From: Bacillota bacterium
GTDB lineage: Bacteria; Bacillota; Clostridia; Christensenellales; Pumilibacteraceae
NCBI GenBank assembly: GCA_009780325.1
Contig: WRAF01000018.1
Coordinates: 1 to 36,094 of the forward strand
Direction: 5' to 3'
Length of the DNA stretch: 36,094 nucleotides
Shown one piece after another: positions 22,044-30,051 of this stretch; positions within the stretch are counted from its first letter, which is position 1; every line of letters starts with the position of its first letter. The notes beneath the pieces are model-generated. The model made no database searches and was not told the origin of the DNA. It worked only from the letters and a program-made list of their open reading frames with translations. The translations under genes were made by a program, and so were the position numbers.

Positions 22044-23834
22044 CTAAATAACTGATGTAATTAAGCCTGCAATAAAACCTCTTATCAAAAAGAATATTCT
22101 TGCTGCTGTGTTTCCTCCGCCAATTGCACGCATTGATAATCCGGGAACTATATCAACTACACCAGCAACTACTGCACGAATTATAGCTCTCTCCAAATCA
22201 ACAGGATTTCCATTTATGCGATCAGTAATCAGCGTTCCAAAAAATGCCCCAGCTGCGGGACCCAAAATAGGTACGGGGCTGCCACTTAATGCTCCGCTTA
22301 CAAGTCCCCCTATCCAACCAGCAAAGAAAGAACCGCCGCTTGAGTAACTGGAACTTCCTGCCATTAATGAAGAAAATCCCGCACCAAAGAGCATAGAACC
22401 AGCAGGTCCGCCCACTCCAGTAATCGTTAGTGCAACACCCACGACCATCATTGATAACGACACCCCTGTCATCAAACCATTTAATGCTCCATCTCTTGCA
22501 CCTTGTCGCCAACAATATCCACTTCTATGTGCTTGAACCCCGCCTTGAATTGCGCCAACTGCTGTAGTTGTCGCAATTATCACAGCAGAAGCTATAAGCA
22601 AACCAATAAAAAGGCTAAATAATGTTCCATTCGGATCAACATTCATCACTGGGTTGTTTCCGCAATAAGCATAGAGATTTAAGCCGTTTATTTGATTTTT
22701 GGTTTCATCTAAAATGGAGATAGTGTCAATGTTGATGAATCTGCCAATTTCACTATCATAATACCTAGATTTTAGATAATATAAATTAGTTTCAGTATCA
22801 AAATAGTATGAACGATAGCGGATGGGGTTTAGGGTGGCTATGCCGTCAATGTCTAGCTCTATGGTGTGGTTACCCCAAGCGTCATAGCTATATTCCGCCA
22901 CTACTTTACCTTTTGAGTCAATTATTTTCTCAACATCGTCTTGAATATTTTTTGCGTAGAAGTAGTTAATTTTGCCGTTTAGTTTGAATCCGACTATGCC
23001 GTCTACTCCGTACATAAAATCCAAAGTATTTGTTGTGGTATCAATAATTAGGTTGTGAGTGTTTGTGCCTGTTGGGTCAATATCGTTGCCTATGGCTTCT
23101 TCGTGGGAGTTGGTTGTTGTTACCCTAGTTTCACTCACAAGCCTGTCGTTTGCCCAGTGGTAGTAGCTTTCAAACAGAGTGTCCTCGCCGTCAACCTGCT
23201 TTTCGTATTCTTTTTTGACACGCAAGCCTGCGGCATTATATTTGAAGTCAATTTCTTGTCCGCTAAAAGTTATTTTATCAAGGTTGCGTAAGTTCGACCA
23301 TGACAAATTATTCCCACGATATAGAGTGGGATTTCCTAAAACATCATATTCAAATCTCTCCCTATCTCCATTGGAAAGGGTACGGGAAATCAATCTGTTG
23401 CCGTCATATTCATAAGCGGTAATATCATCACCAGTTTTCTTAAATAAAATATTGCCGTTGTTGTCATAACCAAACTCTGCATTGCCCTCACGAACAAGGC
23501 GGTTTAACTCATCGTATTCATACTTTACAATCGGGCGATTAAATCCGTCTTTAATCTCTGTTATGTTTGAATTCCCGTCATAGACATAGCGTTTTCTAGT
23601 CTTATCATCCCCAATCTTTTGAGTGTGGGTGTTTATAAGTCCTGTTGCATGACTATCATGATGGTAATAGCTAAAATCATTGACAGTGCCTGCAATTTCT
23701 GTTTTTTCTAATCGTCCTAGATTATCGGTTGTGATATTCTGCCTTCCGAATTTGGCTATATCAACGGCAGTCAACTCCTCATTCTCGTATTGGAATTTGT
23801 AAGACTGCTTGCGTTTATCAACTACATAATCCAA
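22044..23834 (-). CDS. RHS/YD-repeat protein, C-terminal part with glycine-rich hydrophobic tip
   Basis: This frame carries the end of the RHS barrel: YD repeats (VKYEYDELNRLVREGNAEFG; YDVLGNPTLYRGN) and the RHS core-end hallmark (RYYDSEIGRFINIDTIS then LYAYCGNNPVMNVDPNGT). After DPNG about 195 residues are hydrophobic and glycine-rich (TITGVGGPAGSMLFGAG; PILGPAAGAFFGTLITD), with at least four likely membrane segments. In RHS toxins the region after this hallmark is the variable toxin domain. Here it could be a pore former, or the hydrophobic linker that precedes a now missing enzyme. The TTG start at 23834 is probably not used; the frame is the continuation of the upstream ORF after a one-base shift. 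Confidence 0.82.
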   Translation of the reverse strand: MDYVVDKRKQSYKFQYENEELTAVDIAKFGRQNITTDNLGRLEKTEIAGTVNDFSYYHHDSHATGLINTHTQKIGDDKTRKRYVYDGNSNITEIKDGFNRPIVKYEYDELNRLVREGNAEFGYDNNGNILFKKTGDDITAYEYDGNRLISRTLSNGDRERFEYDVLGNPTLYRGNNLSWSNLRNLDKITFSGQEIDFKYNAAGLRVKKEYEKQVDGEDTLFESYYHWANDRLVSETRVTTTNSHEEAIGNDIDPTGTNTHNLIIDTTTNTLDFMYGVDGIVGFKLNGKINYFYAKNIQDDVEKIIDSKGKVVAEYSYDAWGNHTIELDIDGIATLNPIRYRSYYFDTETNLYYLKSRYYDSEIGRFINIDTISILDETKNQINGLNLYAYCGNNPVMNVDPNGTLFSLFIGLLIASAVIIATTTAVGAIQGGVQAHRSGYCWRQGARDGALNGLMTGVSLSMMVVGVALTITGVGGPAGSMLFGAGFSSLMAGSSSYSSGGSFFAGWIGGLVSGALSGSPVPILGPAAGAFFGTLITDRINGNPVDLERAIIRAVVAGVVDIVPGLSMRAIGGGNTAARIFFLIRGFIAGLITSVI

Positions 23835-26800
23835 AATTCATCAAATTATCGTCAATGTCAAATTGTTGCTTGATAGAGAGCAGTTGAGCAGGGATTTCAT
23901 CACTACCCGCAAAATGTCCCATGCTTTTTTGCTCTATCACATTGCCGTCCCTATCGTATGTAAATTCAGTTGTTTGCGGTGTGTTAAAATCAAGAGTTTT
24001 TCTCAATCGACCAAAGTCTGCATTGTTTTCGTCAAGTTCATAATAGTTTTTTAAGATTACCTCTGATTCATTAGAGCCTTTTAGTGCATAACGAACAGAA
24101 ATAAGTCGCCCGAATTTGTCCGCATATGACCTATATATTTCTTCGTTTGCATACTCCGCAGTCACAACATCACACTCAATTTGGTTCATGCCGTTGTAGT
24201 GGTCACGGGTTTCGGTTGAATAAGAATAAGAAACATAGGCAATATCGTTTAACTTAATACCGCTTTTGCGTCCCCATCGCTCATAAGTGTAGTTTATTTT
24301 GGTGTTGCCGCTCTCTAACCCTGTCAAAAAATCTGCTGTGAAATCGTATGTAGTGCCATTAAATTCACCATTTGCAACACTTGAAAGACTGTTTATATGA
24401 CCTATTGAAAAATCGTGACCAAAAACTGTTGTATTTCCTCGTGGGTCAGTAGTGTGGTTTATTTTATTAGTGTTTGCAATATAGTCAAAAGTCGTTCTAT
24501 GTTGTCCGATATCATCAAAAGAGGAGAGGACTTGACCGTTTTCGGCAACTTCTTCCTTGTGGATAATTTGCTTACTTGGGTTGGATTTATGATAGACAGC
24601 AGAACTAATCACAATCCCGTTGTTAGTGTAGCCGATTTTCTCAATCATTCCGATTGGCTCTGAAACTGTGCGGATTATATCACTTTGCTTGTTATAAAAA
24701 TATTCTATTGTGCTTGTTCTGTTTGGTTGATTTGTTGTAGTCGTAATAGATTCTTGTTTTATAAGCAATGGTTGTCTGTTGTCTGTAAAATTTTTATATT
24801 CAAAATTCTCTACTAAATCTTGACGGATATTCCTCTTAGTAGGGTGTGCTTTTTGGCTGTATCGCTTGTGAACAGGATTTCCTTCATTGTTTAGTTCAGC
24901 AACCTGCCAATATAAGCCCTCTTGAAAGGCAGCGGGTAAAGTATTGGGATTATTTATCCAACCAATATGCCTCGATTGAATTTGAGATAGGTTAGAAGTA
25001 AGGTTTAATCGTTCACTTATCATGATTTCATGATTATCGTTTTCTAAAACTGTGATAAGCCTTTGTTCAAAAGCACCTTGAATATACTCGTGCAATAATT
25101 CGTTATCCGCATTAAAAAAGTAGGTGATTCGTTCATTTGTTTTGGGGATTGTCAGTCTTGTTGTCCTTTGTGAAACGCTATATGAAAAATTAACATTAGG
25201 TTCTGTTTGCTCTTGTCTACCATGAACTGCTTGACTGTCAATTTGGCTTAATCTAGTCACATCAAAAATACTCTCAACCCTGTTAAACATATCATATGCA
25301 ACTCCAGAGCCAATAGCAGAAGGAGCTAGTGCTCTTGATAATCTGCCGATTGCATCATAATTAAATGTCGAACTTTCACCGTTTTGATATTCAATCGCTA
25401 TCAGACGACTATTTGAATCATATCTAAAATAGGTTTTTCTTTCTTCAAAATCTTTTATGCAGTCAAGGCGGTTATTTATATAATCAAATGTAATTTCTCT
25501 ATCTTCGGCGTCAATAACTCTTGATATTTGTCCATCTTGATAAATTATAGCCACATGATTATCGTAGTTATCAAATATAGCGATAAGGTTGCCTACTTCG
25601 TTAAACCCTAAGATTTTATCGGCGATTATATAGTTTACAGGGAGATGAGTTATAAGGTGTTTGTGAATATGTTCAAGCTGGGATAATTGTGAGCGTGCTT
25701 CAATTAAATCTTTATTCCACCTAGAAAGCATAAGTTCAAGACGAGCCTTTTCAAAATTGTTTCTTATCCTCTGTAGTTCTGTTTGAAAAGATATTAAAGC
25801 AGCTCGCTCTTCCGTTGTTCTTTGCTGGTTATTCCAGTTTCTGTTTTCAATGTTTGTAGATAATCTTTGAATGTCTTGCTGAATGCGTTCACAGGTTTCT
25901 TGAAATTTTTGTTGATAGATATACATGCCTCTTGACCTGCTAGCTTGATTCACATCTGCTCCCGACACTTGACCACTCATAAATTGAATTCTTGCTTGCA
26001 TAGATTCCATCATGCGTGCATTTGTGTTATTTGTGAATGTCCATCTGTTGTCTCTTCTATTTGTAAATGTGAAATTTGTAGTGATGTTGTCGCCTGACAA
26101 ATCAGGATCAGAAATAATACTCCAAACACGCCCCATTCCTTTCATATTCTCATGCCGCAAGTCTGCTTGTCTTTGCATAAGTTCATTTTGTTGATTGACA
26201 TTTGCGTTAAAGTCTGTAATAGACTGCCTTTCTATTCTCAAGCCTTCTGACTGGATGTGCAACTGCAATTCACTCAACGAATTAAAACTTATATTTCCGA
26301 TATTGATAGGAGTTTCAAAATTAGCATTTTGCTCAATTGATTCTTCTAAATCATAAACATGTCTGCGGGTTGACTTAATTTCACTTTCAATTCTAACAAG
26401 TTCTTCATGCCTTGTTTCAATTTTCTTACTCCCACAAAAACCATCGGGACGCAACTGTAAAATTAAGCCGTTGTTTGAAACAATTTCAGCAAAAACTTCT
26501 TGTTCGGGTTTTTCAATCAACCATAAACGACCATATTGGTCAATTCTTATGTCCTTGCGAGTTATATTCTGATAAACTTTCTCAATGCCTTGTCTTATAA
26601 AATATCTTTCTTTTAAGTCATGCTTTATGCCACTACCATCAGTATAAACATAGTGTGTATTATTAGAGTCTTTGCTTTGCAGGTTTTGATGCAGATTTAA
26701 TTTCCAGCCACGACCAAAAGAACTATCAAGGTTGGTCAAATTACTTTGATAGACATGAGATAAAGCAACGGACAAAACATTTGAATCTGCATCCGTTGTT

Positions 26801-26886
26801 TGATGCGTGAAAGTCATGTTGCCGTTCGCTAAATCAACTATGCCATTTCCAACACGACCAGCACTAAATTCATAAACTTTTTTCAT
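23818..26886 (-). CDS. RHS/YD-repeat protein, N-terminal part with coiled-coil insertion
   Basis: A 1022-residue ORF starting at ATG 26886, with AAGGAG six bases upstream; the TTG at 26892 is too close to the RBS. It begins YEFSAGRVGNGIVDLANGN and continues SHVYQSNLTN and SFGRGWKLNLHQNL, the entry domain found before the repeats in WapA-like proteins, but has no signal peptide. Residues about 150-420 are a charged, Gln-rich coiled coil (RIESEIKSTRRHVYDLEES, ELQRIRNNFEKARLELM) inserted before the repeats. YD repeats follow (ITFDYINNRLDCIKDF; STFNYDAIGRLSRAL). It ends at TGA in GLCS*, where a +1 shift at the T-run (plus coordinates 23833-23836) leads into the next ORF. Together they make about 1,615 residues. 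Confidence 0.82.
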   Translation of the reverse strand: MKKVYEFSAGRVGNGIVDLANGNMTFTHQTTDADSNVLSVALSHVYQSNLTNLDSSFGRGWKLNLHQNLQSKDSNNTHYVYTDGSGIKHDLKERYFIRQGIEKVYQNITRKDIRIDQYGRLWLIEKPEQEVFAEIVSNNGLILQLRPDGFCGSKKIETRHEELVRIESEIKSTRRHVYDLEESIEQNANFETPINIGNISFNSLSELQLHIQSEGLRIERQSITDFNANVNQQNELMQRQADLRHENMKGMGRVWSIISDPDLSGDNITTNFTFTNRRDNRWTFTNNTNARMMESMQARIQFMSGQVSGADVNQASRSRGMYIYQQKFQETCERIQQDIQRLSTNIENRNWNNQQRTTEERAALISFQTELQRIRNNFEKARLELMLSRWNKDLIEARSQLSQLEHIHKHLITHLPVNYIIADKILGFNEVGNLIAIFDNYDNHVAIIYQDGQISRVIDAEDREITFDYINNRLDCIKDFEERKTYFRYDSNSRLIAIEYQNGESSTFNYDAIGRLSRALAPSAIGSGVAYDMFNRVESIFDVTRLSQIDSQAVHGRQEQTEPNVNFSYSVSQRTTRLTIPKTNERITYFFNADNELLHEYIQGAFEQRLITVLENDNHEIMISERLNLTSNLSQIQSRHIGWINNPNTLPAAFQEGLYWQVAELNNEGNPVHKRYSQKAHPTKRNIRQDLVENFEYKNFTDNRQPLLIKQESITTTTNQPNRTSTIEYFYNKQSDIIRTVSEPIGMIEKIGYTNNGIVISSAVYHKSNPSKQIIHKEEVAENGQVLSSFDDIGQHRTTFDYIANTNKINHTTDPRGNTTVFGHDFSIGHINSLSSVANGEFNGTTYDFTADFLTGLESGNTKINYTYERWGRKSGIKLNDIAYVSYSYSTETRDHYNGMNQIECDVVTAEYANEEIYRSYADKFGRLISVRYALKGSNESEVILKNYYELDENNADFGRLRKTLDFNTPQTTEFTYDRDGNVIEQKSMGHFAGSDEIPAQLLSIKQQFDIDDNLMNFGLCS

Positions 26887-27079
26887 ATGCAACTCCTTTT
26901 TGAAAAATATAAAAATTATATATAATCAATTCTATATAAGTTACTTACTTTTCATGTAACATATTTCATGATTTTAGTCAAATATTTTTATAGTTATATT
27001 GAAAATTAACTTTTAATATTGAATATTTTTTTGAATGGATTTTTTAATGACTATTTAATCTTTTCCCTGTCAATCAGTT

Positions 27080-27202
27080 GTGTTTGGGGTTATTGGGGAG
27101 TAGCATAGGCTGCTAGGGCAAGTAAAAAAATTTTTTGGCTTCACTGAAACTTTTTTGACTTGCCCTAGCAGCCTATGCTTTGTAAATATCAACCCCAAAC
27201 AC
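27080..27202. repeat. Large nested inverted repeat upstream of ardA
   Basis: Outer arms GTGTTTGGGGTT (27080-27091) and AACCCCAAACAC (27191-27202) enclose a perfect 22-bp inverted repeat (27102-27123 and 27158-27179). Inside that, after one mismatch, a run of six A (27125-27130) can pair with six T (27151-27156), leaving a 20-base loop. The T-runs are internal and there is no T-run beyond the 22-bp arms, so it is unlike an ordinary terminator. In single-stranded form this would be a long stable hairpin. The ardA gene starts 141 bp further on. Confidence 0.85.
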
Positions 27203-27343
27203 GACCGACCGACGGGAAAAAGTGATTTTCCCCTCCACTCCCTCTCTCCGAGAAAGAGTAATTTTTTTCTCAAGAATTAGGGAGTAAAATAAGCCTAGCG
27301 TTTAGGGAAATCAAAATTTTTTACAAGGAGTGTATTCAAAAAA
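27203..27343. other. Ordered small repeats and hairpins between the large palindrome and ardA
   Basis: From 27202 the tetramer CGAC occurs three times in tandem. A hairpin GGGAAAA (27214-27220) / TTTTCCC (27226-27232) and then GAGAAA (27250-27255) / TTTCTC with a T-run follow. TTAGGGA is repeated twice between 27285 and 27310. The RBS AAGGAG near 27326 lies 13 bases from the ardA ATG. The array resembles transfer-origin or plasmid-origin regions in style, but no nic or iteron consensus is recognised. 26893-27079, on the RHS side, is AT-rich and contains a GTTAC/GTAAC inverted pair at about 26939-26959, a possible RHS operator. Confidence 0.5.
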
Positions 27344-27907
27344 ATGGAAACACAAAACACACATCAACTAACTGTTATCATTGGCTCATGGGGCAGTTAC
27401 AACGAATGCAATGAAAAAGCATTAGGCTCAAATTGGTTAGACCTACATGATTTTGATGACTGGGACAGTATTGTCTTGGAACTCAAAAAACAAGGTTTTG
27501 ACCTTGATGGAATAGATGAGGAATTGTTTATCCAAGATATTGAAGGCTTGCCCTCAAATTGTGCATCATGGGACTATATGAGTCCGCAAAGACTTTTTAA
27601 CACTCTTAAAGAGTCGGGAGTTTTAGAATGCAGTCACAAACATGATGTTATGCTGGCTTATTTAGAAATCTATTCATGGAGTGATTTTGAAAGCCTAGTT
27701 GATTCAAATGGTTATTATTGGGACGATGGCATAAACCTTTATAAAGGATTTAACTGGGCAGACTATGGCAGAGAGATGTTTGATGCTTGCGAGGAAAGAG
27801 GGTTAAGCGATAGGTTGCAAGACTTTTTTGACTTTGAAAAATACGGACGATACATAGGCGATTGTTATTGCCATGAGTATAGCGAGGGTATTATTGAGAT
27901 AATGTAG
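27344..27907 (+). CDS. ardA: ArdA-type antirestriction protein
   Basis: A 187-residue, strongly acidic protein. Family features are the opening strand (LTVIIGSWGSYNE), GSNWLDLHDFDDWDS, the middle part with FIQDIEGLPS, and the C-terminal FFDFEKYGRYIGDCYCHEYS. ArdA proteins mimic B-form DNA and block type I restriction-modification enzymes, protecting incoming conjugative elements. The many Asp/Glu residues fit this. It has its own direction (+), opposite to the RHS cluster, and ends in a terminator. The large inverted repeat upstream may be its promoter during transfer. Confidence 0.85.
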   Translation: METQNTHQLTVIIGSWGSYNECNEKALGSNWLDLHDFDDWDSIVLELKKQGFDLDGIDEELFIQDIEGLPSNCASWDYMSPQRLFNTLKESGVLECSHKHDVMLAYLEIYSWSDFESLVDSNGYYWDDGINLYKGFNWADYGREMFDACEERGLSDRLQDFFDFEKYGRYIGDCYCHEYSEGIIEIM

Positions 27908-27936
27908 AGAAGTTAAAATAGAATATTAAGACACAA

Positions 27937-27970
27937 AAAAACAGCTAATTCGTTTTGAACAGCTGTTTTT
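27937..27970. terminator. Terminator after ardA (bidirectional)
   Basis: Arms AAAAACAGCT (27937-27946) and AGCTGTTTTT (27961-27970) with a 14-base loop, 30 bp after the ardA stop. The inner loop can add TTC/GAA pairs. Confidence 0.85.
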
Positions 27971-28031
27971 ATACATTTTGATACTGTTTTATGCCTTGTT
28001 CTGTATTAATTTTATTTGTACTTAGTGCATT

Positions 28032-28535
28032 TTGACTGTTCCGCAATATAGCAACGACTGGAGAGGCGGCAGGAACAGGGAGAGCAAATTATATAAGGTT
28101 CTCAACTATAACCGCACAATTAAAAACGGCATAAGAAAAGCCACTAGCCCGTCCACAATGTTTGCTATAAATGCAGGCATAGGGCTTGCAAAGCAAGTAG
28201 GGCGGCAATGGCTTAATTTTCATGTTAGCGATATTGGCAGACGCCACGGCGATAGTAACTATCAAGCAATGGTTAATAGACGAATGGAAGTTGTCAGCGA
28301 TGTTTTGAATGTCGGAAGCGGCATTGCAAGCGGAGCGGCGGCGGGTGCGATATTTGGTCCAAAGGGCGCAGTCATTGGGGCTGTTGTCGGCGGTATATCC
28401 GCAGGCATAGGCATTGGTTTTAGGCAAGCGGATAGGCATAGGCAATTTAGGCATGAAATGTTTATAGAGAACAACAGTCAAGCTACCATGCTTGCAAGGG
28501 CTAATTTTAGCGTTCATACTGGGAGGGTTAGATAA
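28032..28535 (+). CDS. Phage-like protein with glycine-zipper segment, probably N-terminally truncated
   Basis: A 167-residue frame that can only start with TTG at 28032, without an RBS and just after an in-frame TAG. It is likely the 3' part of a longer gene. Residues about 95-130 form a glycine-zipper hydrophobic stretch (GSGIASGAAAGAIFGPKGAV), flanked by basic, soluble helices. Such segments occur near the ends of phage tail-tube or tape-measure related proteins. The stop overlaps the next start by one base, so the two genes formed one phage-type operon. GC content is higher than in the flanking backbone. Confidence 0.55.
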   Translation: MTVPQYSNDWRGGRNRESKLYKVLNYNRTIKNGIRKATSPSTMFAINAGIGLAKQVGRQWLNFHVSDIGRRHGDSNYQAMVNRRMEVVSDVLNVGSGIASGAAAGAIFGPKGAVIGAVVGGISAGIGIGFRQADRHRQFRHEMFIENNSQATMLARANFSVHTGRVR

Positions 28536-29026
28536 TGAGATATGAATACAAATTTTATTTGTGGGAAAACGGAGCAAAAAGCACCGATTATTCTAGCCAT
28601 ATAGCACAACCATTATTTACAGAGGATAGACTAGACGAAACGCTTAATAGCGGGCAAGTAGTTTTAGAGAGTATGCCGCTTGAATCAAAAAAGCCGTTTC
28701 CGCCTAAAACGAAGTTTAGGCTTGAACAGCTTGACGGACTGGCGATTGATGAGGACGGTAACGAGATTAGCGAGGATAGACGAATCTTGAAAGCGTGGGA
28801 TTTTGTGGTTGAACATGACGATGTAGAGGAAGAAGAATGTCGTTGTGTTCATAGAGTGCATTTAATAGAGCCGTCAGCGGTGGCACAAGGTATGCATTGC
28901 GATAACTTTGCTTTGACTTATGAATTGCAGGATGTGACTATGAATTATAGGACAACGCAAAGCACAGAAGTTTTGGTTGTAGTTGATGTTTCACCGCCTA
29001 GAGGGCATAATGTGGCTTTAATGTAA
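28535..29026 (+). CDS. Phage tail (baseplate-type) protein, N-terminal fragment
   Basis: A 163-residue ORF beginning YEYKFYLWENGAKSTDYSSH, with TEDRLDETLNSGQVVLESMP, KKPFPPKTKFRLE and HRVHLIEPSAVAQGMH. This looks like the N-terminal domain of a much larger tail/baseplate protein of Gram-positive phages, from remembered family character rather than a search. The ORF ends abruptly after TEVLVVVDVSPPRGHNVALM, where the sequence changes to unrelated, AT-richer DNA. It is thus likely a truncated remnant. It is translationally coupled to the upstream ORF. Confidence 0.55.
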   Translation: MRYEYKFYLWENGAKSTDYSSHIAQPLFTEDRLDETLNSGQVVLESMPLESKKPFPPKTKFRLEQLDGLAIDEDGNEISEDRRILKAWDFVVEHDDVEEEECRCVHRVHLIEPSAVAQGMHCDNFALTYELQDVTMNYRTTQSTEVLVVVDVSPPRGHNVALM

Positions 29027-29850
29027 ATAGATTAGATTTTACTCATTGTGGCAATGTTGCTGGTGGTGATGCAATAACATATGTATATATTCTTGCAAAA
29101 ATTGACAGAGTATATTTTATAAACATAACTAATTATCGTTATGTAGTTAGAGATGTAAGATATGTGTCTGGCAGTTATTGCTGCAGCTATATTGTCAGAT
29201 GTGATTGTGATAGCTATAAATGTTTTTTAGAATCTGTATACAATTTTCATCAGCATTGTCAGATTTTTCTGCAATTTGATACTCGGCGAACAAATTGTCA
29301 ATCAGGACGAGTGAATACACAAAGAATTTATATTATGCGAGGTGGAAGCAGTGATTTTGTGTCAACAAATCTAATCACTACTAATGGCAGAATAATTATT
29401 CACAACTTTGGCTTAACTTTGGGGACAAATACTGTCAAAGTAGTTGCAACTGGAATTTGTTATTGCGCAGGTACTGCTATTCCCATAGAGGCAAAACCTG
29501 CCTTTCTTGATGTGACAATAAGCAGTATTGTCAATAATCAGATTTTGACGCCCAGAGATTTTAGAATGAGTCCGCTTAATAACAATATACTTATTTGGAC
29601 AATATGTCAAAATAATTTGTTGCGTACGGTGTATTTATATTGTAAAAAATATGGCTTTGAAGCCATTTCCTTTGGTGGGATAGAGGCTATTTCTTTGACT
29701 GAATTTAGATTGCCTCAAGGATATAATCGCTTTAGAATTATAACTAATTGTTCTACCTTAATAAACGGAGTATTATTTAAGATTACTGCTCCAATTGCTT
29801 ATGTCACAGTATATAATAATAGCAATGGGCAGATTCATGTAGTATCTTAA
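29011..29850 (+). pseudogene. Incomplete protein with two beta-sandwich-like repeats, start missing
   Basis: One frame is open from just after TAA at 29008-29010 to 29850 but has no ATG and no RBS; the first candidate is GTG at 29164. The stretch 29150-29310 is Cys/His-rich and poorly structured, so further small shifts are possible there. The last ~170 residues hold two similar units: FVSTNLITTNGRIIIHNFG with LGTNTVKVVATG and AFLDVTIS, then FRLPQGYNRFRIITN with ITAPIAYVTVYN. They look like two extracellular Ig-like or Big-like beta domains. It may be the separated 3' part of a surface lipoprotein gene such as that at 18246. Confidence 0.5.
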
Positions 29851-29891
29851 AAAGAATCTGTAAAAAATTTCTAAATTGCCTAATAAAATAT

Positions 29892-29921
29892 TTGCATTTA
29901 CTCATTCAAATATGTTAAAAT
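29892..29921 (+). promoter_or_regulatory. Promoter of rpsB-tsf
   Basis: TTGCAT (29892-29897), an 18-base spacer and TAAAAT (29916-29921). Transcription would start near 29928, just before the structured leader. Confidence 0.6.
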
Positions 29922-29942
29922 GTTCATTGTGTTAATTTCGCA

Positions 29943-29997
29943 CCTGATTATTATTTTTTCAGCGGAGTAAAATTTTTTAATGCTCCGTCTAATCAGG
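29943..29997 (+). promoter_or_regulatory. Structured rpsB leader RNA, possible S2 autoregulatory site
   Basis: Outer helix CCTGATTA (29943-29950) / TAATCAGG (29990-29997); inner helix CGGAG (29963-29967) / CTCCG (29983-29987), with an internal loop between. It lies about 55 bases before the rpsB start and has no T-run after it. Ribosomal protein leaders commonly bind their own product; that this one binds S2 is an inference. Confidence 0.55.
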
Positions 29998-30051
29998 GAG
30001 GATTTAAGGATTTGTAAGTCTATACTACCTATCCAAATGGAGAAAAATAAA

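Noticed and set aside
22108-22515. ORFs on both strands overlapping the RHS tip
   Set aside because: Out-of-frame reading of glycine-rich codons; no start signals.
27070-27273. Minus-strand 67-codon ORF across the palindrome
   Set aside because: It runs through the inverted repeat and hairpins and has no RBS; a by-product of the repeat.
18844-29850. Complete prophage or integrative conjugative element
   Set aside because: No integrase, relaxase, terminase, capsid or att repeats are visible; only remnants, so I call it an accessory island.
29980-30051. Longer rpsB start at 29980
   Set aside because: The extension lies in the leader helix and does not resemble S2; ATG 30052 has the correct RBS.
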